The notes under the pieces were generated by a model. The model worked only from the letters and a program-made list of their open reading frames with translations. It had not been told where the DNA came from and searched no databases. 64,000 bases of DNA from Crotalaria pallida (taxonomy: Eukaryota > Streptophyta > Magnoliopsida > Fabales > Fabaceae): NCBI GenBank assembly GCA_037953625.1, contig CM075649.1, positions 125,671,290 through 125,735,289 on the forward strand, read 5' to 3'. The position numbers and the translations under genes are program-made. Shown piece after piece: positions 59,101 through 64,000 of this stretch (its first letter is position 1; each line of letters begins with the position of its first letter).

Positions 59101-60095
59101 ATAGTAGAGTAACCCATAAGTAACACATCCTAAAACCTTCGAACCTTCCGAAATCGTAGAAGAAATAAAGCATTTAGTAGAACCACAGGCAGGTGAGGCC
59201 ATAGTTGAATGATAAGTAAGGATTGTCCAAAAACTTTCTAAGACCAGAGATCCCAACAAAAGAACATGGAGTTGCAAACCTTACCGTTCAGCTTTAGATC
59301 ACTGAGGAACGGGAACAGCTCCAATTGTAGTTAGACCACCATGACTTGATGATGTCTTAGGGGTGTTCTGTGAGCATAGCATATTGGAGCGGCAGCAGAA
59401 GAGGCGATTTAGGGAGGTGCGAGTATTCGACAAAGAATCGGGAATCTGCTAGAGAGAAGTTTAGTGACCACGTCCATAATAGAGAAGAACCTGGATAGAG
59501 AAGTGAGTAACCTTAGCATCGGACAAGGAAGGTGGGGGCGTCATCAGGGAACTTCTGATTGATTTTTATGCAAGTTCTGGGAAGAGAAACCTTTAGTTAA
59601 GAAAGTTTGTGACAAGGAGTCACCTCACCACACACGAAACTCGTCCACATTAGAAATCCCCAAAACGTAAGAAGGGCATATACCTACCAACGTGAACCAA
59701 CCAAAACCATAAGGAATGCTTTTTTACGTGTACCGATCTTGATAGTTGTCGGGAGAACCAAAGAGGACTTAAACACCTTAAATTTAGTGTCAATCTCCGA
59801 AAACCAATAGAACATCTCCTTCATCACCAAAGGAAATAGTTGGCATCAATCCTAGAGAGTAATGAAATCCTAAGTGGGGGAGGAAACCCGGGGACAGAAT
59901 CCGAGATTGTGGAAGTCTCCGAGAAAGACCATTATCATTATTGTTATTACTACTATTAAACCCAAATAAGTTTTCGAAATTTCAAATGTTTTGTTGATTC
60001 AAAAGGTTTTAAATTTAAAACGACTCAAGGTACCTCGCTTTGTTCTTTTCAAAAACCGAATTTCGGGGACGAAATTCCTATAAGTGGGGGAGTAT
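56168..60095 (+). other. Internal region of the LARD-like element, no gag or pol seen
   Basis: 3.9 kb between primer site and right LTR. No motif of capsid, protease, RT, RNase H or integrase was recognised in any frame by eye. It holds a diverged tandem duplication (57765-58450) and ends with the phrase TTTCGGGGACGAAATTC and purine tract AAGTGGGGGAG at about 60079-60093. Either a large retrotransposon derivative or a strongly decayed chromovirus. Confidence 0.65.
57765..58450 (+). repeat. Diverged tandem duplication, unit about 350 bp
   Basis: Unit 1 from about 57770 and unit 2 from about 58121 share phrases such as AATTAGAGGTGGAACC, CATCGATTAGACTAGTATCT and TTGAATTCAATCGAAAGG in the same order, with many substitutions. 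Confidence 0.8.
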
Positions 60096-61379
60096 TGTAA
60101 CGATCTGAATTTCTTAATTTAATAATTATATTTATGTATGTATTTATTTATGTGAAAACGAAGTATGAGTAATGGTTTATAACTATTTTCTTAGTGTGTA
60201 TATATAAAAAGTTATGTTGAGCTAATATATATATATATATGTATATATGATTTCAATATATGAGTTGGTAGGAATGTACTTGATACGTATGTGAGTTGAG
60301 TTTTGAATGCTTGTGATGTGCGTGTGGTTGTGATTGCTCGATTAGGATATATAGGGTGTTTTGAGTGCCAGAGTCTCAAGGTTAGAGTGTGTCCTTTGTA
60401 TTGCGAGTTCGGTTGGGTATTGGATTCTAGAATCCTAAGTGTGAGTGTGGAGGATTCCTTGGAAATCGGACTCGAATAGAATACCGGAAAGGATTAGGTT
60501 CAATTAAGCGTCAGGTGTTGTCCAACCGTCTGGTTAGGCCTCGAGCGTTAATAGCCTTAGATTAGTGAGTTGAGAGAGTCGTCTTAAGTCGTGGAGGTAA
60601 GATCGAGTATTAGAAAAGGGTAAAGTCTATAATTTCGTTTATAGTTTCGTTTGATTTTTAGTGTTTGTTAATTATGTGTTTGATGTTATGAAAAGATGAC
60701 TTGTATGTTTGGAATGTGTTTTAATGTTGTGCATGTTTGATTCAGTGTTAGGAAGGGTTAGGAGTCCTTAGATCGGGTGAAATAGCACAAAAATCGGAGT
60801 TTCGGGGCATTCGGTGCGCCTCGGCATGATCGGTGCGCCCAGGCACACCAGGTGCACCAGTTTGGTGCCAAATAGACGCACCAGCGCCCAGGCAGGACAC
60901 ACCAGGCGCGCGCACCAGACCTGTCACGCACCAGTCCAGATGCGTTGCGCACGTAGGCGCAGTGCCAACACACCCAGGCGCGCGCATCTGCTCTATATAT
61001 CACGCACCAGCGGTACCATAGCCGCTGCACCAACCCACAACTCCGCACCAGCCTCTCCCTTCCACGCACCAACAGCCACCAAACACCCTAAATCTTACTT
61101 CTAATCCTTTCCCCATGACCCAAATCAAGATTTGGTTAGATCCCACCTCAAATTCATTTCCTCCTTCTTCTCCTTTCTCATTTTCCCTCTCTTCTCCATG
61201 GTTCTCTCTCTCCTCAAAGATCTCTCTCTCCTCAACCGCAAGACCTCAAAGGGGGGGGGGGGAGATCTCTCAACAGAGTTGAAATCCAAATAGATCGGGG
61301 GTAGATCCAAGGTCTATGGAGTTTCAGTCGAGCCTCTTCTTCCTCTAAGGTAAGGGGGAGACCTTTTCTACACTTTGAG
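60096..61379 (+). repeat. Right LTR of the LARD-like element, 3' truncated
   Basis: Matches the left LTR from TGTAACGATC to CACTTTGAG, then the match is lost. A GCGC palindrome cluster at 60815-60990 is followed at once by CTCTATATATCACGC. Confidence 0.85.
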
Positions 61380-61611
61380 TTAAAGATGAAATTATAATGA
61401 TAAAAATTTATCATATGTTTGTAATTATTCATCTTATAATTATTTTTATATATAATGATTATTACAAAATATATAATTATATAATAAAAATTTAAAACCC
61501 GTAGGTACCCGCGGGTACCCGTTACCCGCACAAATACCCGCAAATACTCGTGGGTATGGGCATGAGTATGCACCACCCACGATAGTGGGTACCCATGCCC
61601 ATCCCTACTTG
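61380..61611. mobile_element. Possible hAT-type non-autonomous element debris
   Basis: An AT-rich part is followed by repeated GGTACCCG/TACCCGC phrases (about 61500-61600) and the end CCCATGCCCATCCCTA, which looks like the terminal inverted repeat of plant hAT elements. The opposite end and duplication were not found. Confidence 0.3.
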
Positions 61612-61951
61612 TAATTTTACAAAGCTCGCTGACCCCCAACTAGCTAGCTCTCTCGGGGGTCAGCTAGGTTGTAAAAATTACAAGCTAGCTGACCGCTGAG
61701 AGAGCTAATGAAAAATCATTTTTTTAAAGCTAGCTCTCTCGGGGGTCAGCTAGCTTGTAAGTCAGCTAGCTTGTAATTTTTACAAGCTAGCTGACCCTCG
61801 AGAGAGCTAGTGAAAAATCCCCCCCGAGAGAGCTAGATAGTTGGGGGTCAGCGAGTTTTATAAAATTACAAGCTAGCCGACCCTTGAGAGAGCTAGTGAA
61901 AAATCCTTTTTTTGCTAGCTAGCTGGGGGGCAGCGAGTGTGTACACACTTG
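61612..61951. repeat. Cluster of nested inverted repeats around GCTAGCT and CTCTCTCGGGGGTC
   Basis: At least four alternating copies of a module (AGCTAGCTCTCTCGGGGGTC and its reverse complement) separated by CTTGTAATTTTTACAAG-like palindromes and GTGAAAAATC. It could fold back on itself almost entirely. Looks like a foldback element or rearranged inverted repeat; family unknown. Confidence 0.7.
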
Positions 61952-62687
61952 TGATTTGGGCTCAATAAATGATGTTTTTGGATGATAATTTACCCTCTTT
62001 CTTAGTGATTTTGGCTTGTTTCTCAAGTAATTTTAGGAAAAGATTGAGTTTTTATCTATTAACGATTTGGAATGAGATCCTTTAGGATTTTGTACTTTTT
62101 TTGTCTTAATATCAGGTTTTGAAGCAATAATTTGGTGAATTGGAGCTGAAGGAAAAAGAAAAAAGTTTTAAAACTATGAAATTGGAGCAAAGAAGGGCAA
62201 AATGGTAAATTTGGTCTACGTGCGCCCAAGCGCAGGTTATTCGCACTCAAGCACGTGTGGTCAGAAAGCTAATAATTGGGGTGCAAATTACTAATTCTCT
62301 CGGGTAGACGCACGCTCAAGTGCAAGGAGAGGCGCGCTCAAGCGTGCGTGGGGTCAGTCATCTAAAAAAGGGGTCAAACATTCAAATCGTGTGCAGGATG
62401 AAGAGGCGCGCTCAAGCGCGGATTCGTGCGCTCAAGCGCGCGTCGTTAAATTATAGATAACAATTTTATCTTTTCAGAATTAGATAGGGGATTTGGTTCC
62501 TAACGTTTTTAATAGGGATTTTTAGGTTTTCTGAGTTAGTTATCACGTTTTTAGAGAGAGCAATAGTGAGAGAGCTTTTGGAGGCAAGTTGAAGGATTGC
62601 ACTTTGTGATTGGAGATTGGGGTAATTCCATGTCTCTCATTATGATTTTCATTATTCTTCTTTCTTCTTCTCTAATTATGTGTAACT
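61952..62687 (+). repeat. Partial Athila-like LTR
   Basis: Starts TGATTTGGGCTCAATAAATG, like the LTR at 37943, and runs to the phrase ATTATGTGTAACT, where the next LTR is inserted. Palindrome cluster GCGCGCTCAAGCGCG type at 62219-62445. Confidence 0.7.
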
Positions 62688-64000
62688 TGTAACATCCCTA
62701 AATTAATTCCAAGCCTAATTAATGAATTAATAGGTTTTTAGTGATGGGACTAGGTACATTAATTACTTAAAGAATTTTTGGAGCAAGGTGACTAGTAATT
62801 ATAAGTACTAGGGGCTGTATAGGAGGCATTTGTAGCAACGGGCAAAACTATCTAAGCGAAATCGGGGGTTAAATCGGCGTTTTAGATGTTAGAAATCAAC
62901 CGAAAAGAAAAAATTAGGAATAAACTATCCATAGCTCTAAACCCAATTCCCACCGTTGGATGTGAAGTTTAGGATTTTAGGAAGCTTGTCTCAAAATTTG
63001 AGCAAGATCCAACGGTTAATGGAGAAGTTATGGCGAATTGAAGTCAGGACCCCCAGGGCACGCCCAGGCGCACCGGGTCACGCCCAGGCGCGCCAGCCCC
63101 TTAATTGGTGCGTAACTCAGGAGGTTCTGTGCCCAGGCACGCCATGACCCGCGCCCAAGCGCGCGGGGCTGTTGCTGAAGCGCTAAAGTGGTGCGTGGCA
63201 CCTTAGTAGCCACCAACCTTTGGCTTTCTTAAGAAGCCAATCTCCACCATTCTCTCATAACCCCTTCTTCATGTCTTAAGCCATGGAAGCACAAAGCACC
63301 ACCTCTTTTCCCTCAACTTCCACCCGTGTCTCTCCCCACCTAAGGCAACCAAGCATAATCTCATCCCTTCCTCATGAATCATGAAGCAAGCATCACCTCA
63401 CTTCCTTCCATTGCTCCAACCGTGACTCCTCCTCTCCCATGGACCAAGAACTCATCCTCTTCCTAACTCCACCCACGTCTCTTTCTCTCACTTTTGGACC
63501 AACCATCACCATTTCCTATTCCCTAATTCATGAAGGAAACTCCATAGCCATAGCTTCCAAGTCATGGAAATGGGTATGAGCTCCTCCCTTTCCCCTTTCC
63601 ATGAATCGACGCCCTCTCTCTCCCCAATGGAGGCACCAAGCTTCAATCCCTCCTCTTCTTGATTTTCATGGAAGTTTAAGCAAGCAAGGAGCCTCATCAA
63701 GCCCTCCCCTTTCTCTCTCCTCTCGGCGGCTTCGGTGTCACCGAGGTAGAAGGAACCCAGCCACCGACATACCGACATTCACCGACACCGACCGAAACCG
63801 ACTCGGTCTTGCTCTCGGTCACTAAAACTGCTTCTAGGATCACCGCCCCGTCTCGTCGGCGAACTTCGGCATTAATCGGTGCGAAGTTGAAGCCTCGGGT
63901 CAAGGTTTTCTCTTTGGATTCGTCGGTTGAGGTAAGAGGGGTTTGTGTTACCTTTCCTAAGGATATAGATTCTAGGTTGTTGTAATGATGACTAGGTATA
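62688..64000 (+). repeat. Start of a Tekay-like LTR, cut by the window end
   Basis: TGTAACATCCC start. The inverted repeat CCGTTGGAT/ATCCAACGG is at 62953-63015, followed by GAAGTTATGGC and a GCCCAGGCGC palindrome cluster (63056-63163). Related to the LTRs at 3102 and 41132. Short open frames near 63600 are chance frames in a C-rich leader. Confidence 0.75.

Larger units (their letters stand above)
37162..61379 (+). mobile_element. LARD-like non-coding gypsy element, split by a nested insertion
   Basis: The left LTR pieces are 37162-37942 and 54160-56151 (about 2.77 kb). The internal region is 56152-60095 and the right LTR 60096-61379 is cut short. Ends are TGTAACGATC...GGGGTATTACA, with a Met-tRNA primer site and a GGGGGAG tract before the right LTR. 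The tract sits in the phrase TTTCGGGGACGAAATTC, typical of chromovirus pol ends. No gag or pol frame was seen in 3.9 kb. The left flanking five bases are CAATC; the right end is lost, so the duplication cannot be checked. Confidence 0.8.

Noticed and set aside
63506..63903. Host gene start at the right edge
   Set aside because: Open frames on both strands lie in the C-rich leader of an LTR; no splice or domain evidence.

Overview
The window is a gene-poor, repeat-dense stretch of a plant nuclear genome, most likely a eudicot and possibly a legume (inference from element types and style only). It contains no complete host gene. About nine tenths of it is transposable-element sequence. The layout can be read exactly because most insertions keep TG...CA ends and 5-bp target-site duplications (TSDs).

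Region 1 (1-3101): the last exons of an RPA70-like gene lie upstream of a Helitron-type 3' terminus (hairpin plus CTAG at 2481). This fits a remnant of a plant Helitron carrying an RPA-like gene. A tRNA-derived SINE with its own 12-bp TSD sits inside it on the minus strand.

Region 2 (3102-36905): a three-level nest. A solo gypsy LTR (TSD ACTCA) is split by a minus-strand Athila-like gag-protease-only element (3989-35147, TSD ATAAC). That element is split in its 3' LTR by a full Tekay/Del-type chromovirus (4039-17383, TSD AATAA) and in its gag by a full SIRE/Maximus copia element (22565-33153). The copia element carries an extra open frame between pol and the 3' LTR.

Region 3 (36906-37161): 256 bp with no recognised element; it holds an open minus-strand frame of unknown identity.

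Region 4 (37162-61379): a four-level nest. A coding-free, LARD-like gypsy element is split by a plus-strand Athila-like gag-protease element (37943-54154, TSD CAAAC). That is split by a Tekay-like element (41132-49917, TSD GATCC), whose reverse transcriptase is split by a SIRE-type solo LTR (45613-47214, TSD GAGGA). A further gypsy LTR fragment lies in the Athila-like 3' LTR (about 52190-53790).

Region 5 (61380-64000): hAT-like debris, a cluster of inverted repeats, a partial Athila-like LTR and, inserted in it, the start of another gypsy LTR.

Every pol gene shows frameshifts, stops, insertions or deletions, so none looks autonomous. Two signals are not explained by standard annotation. First, several LTRs carry repeated hairpins whose arms differ from copy to copy yet stay complementary around a constant core. 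Second, nearly every LTR carries a cluster of one short palindrome. The palindrome changes between relatives at the same LTR position, and the same motif types recur in unrelated superfamilies. All coordinates and matches were found by eye; no alignment, folding or database search was run.
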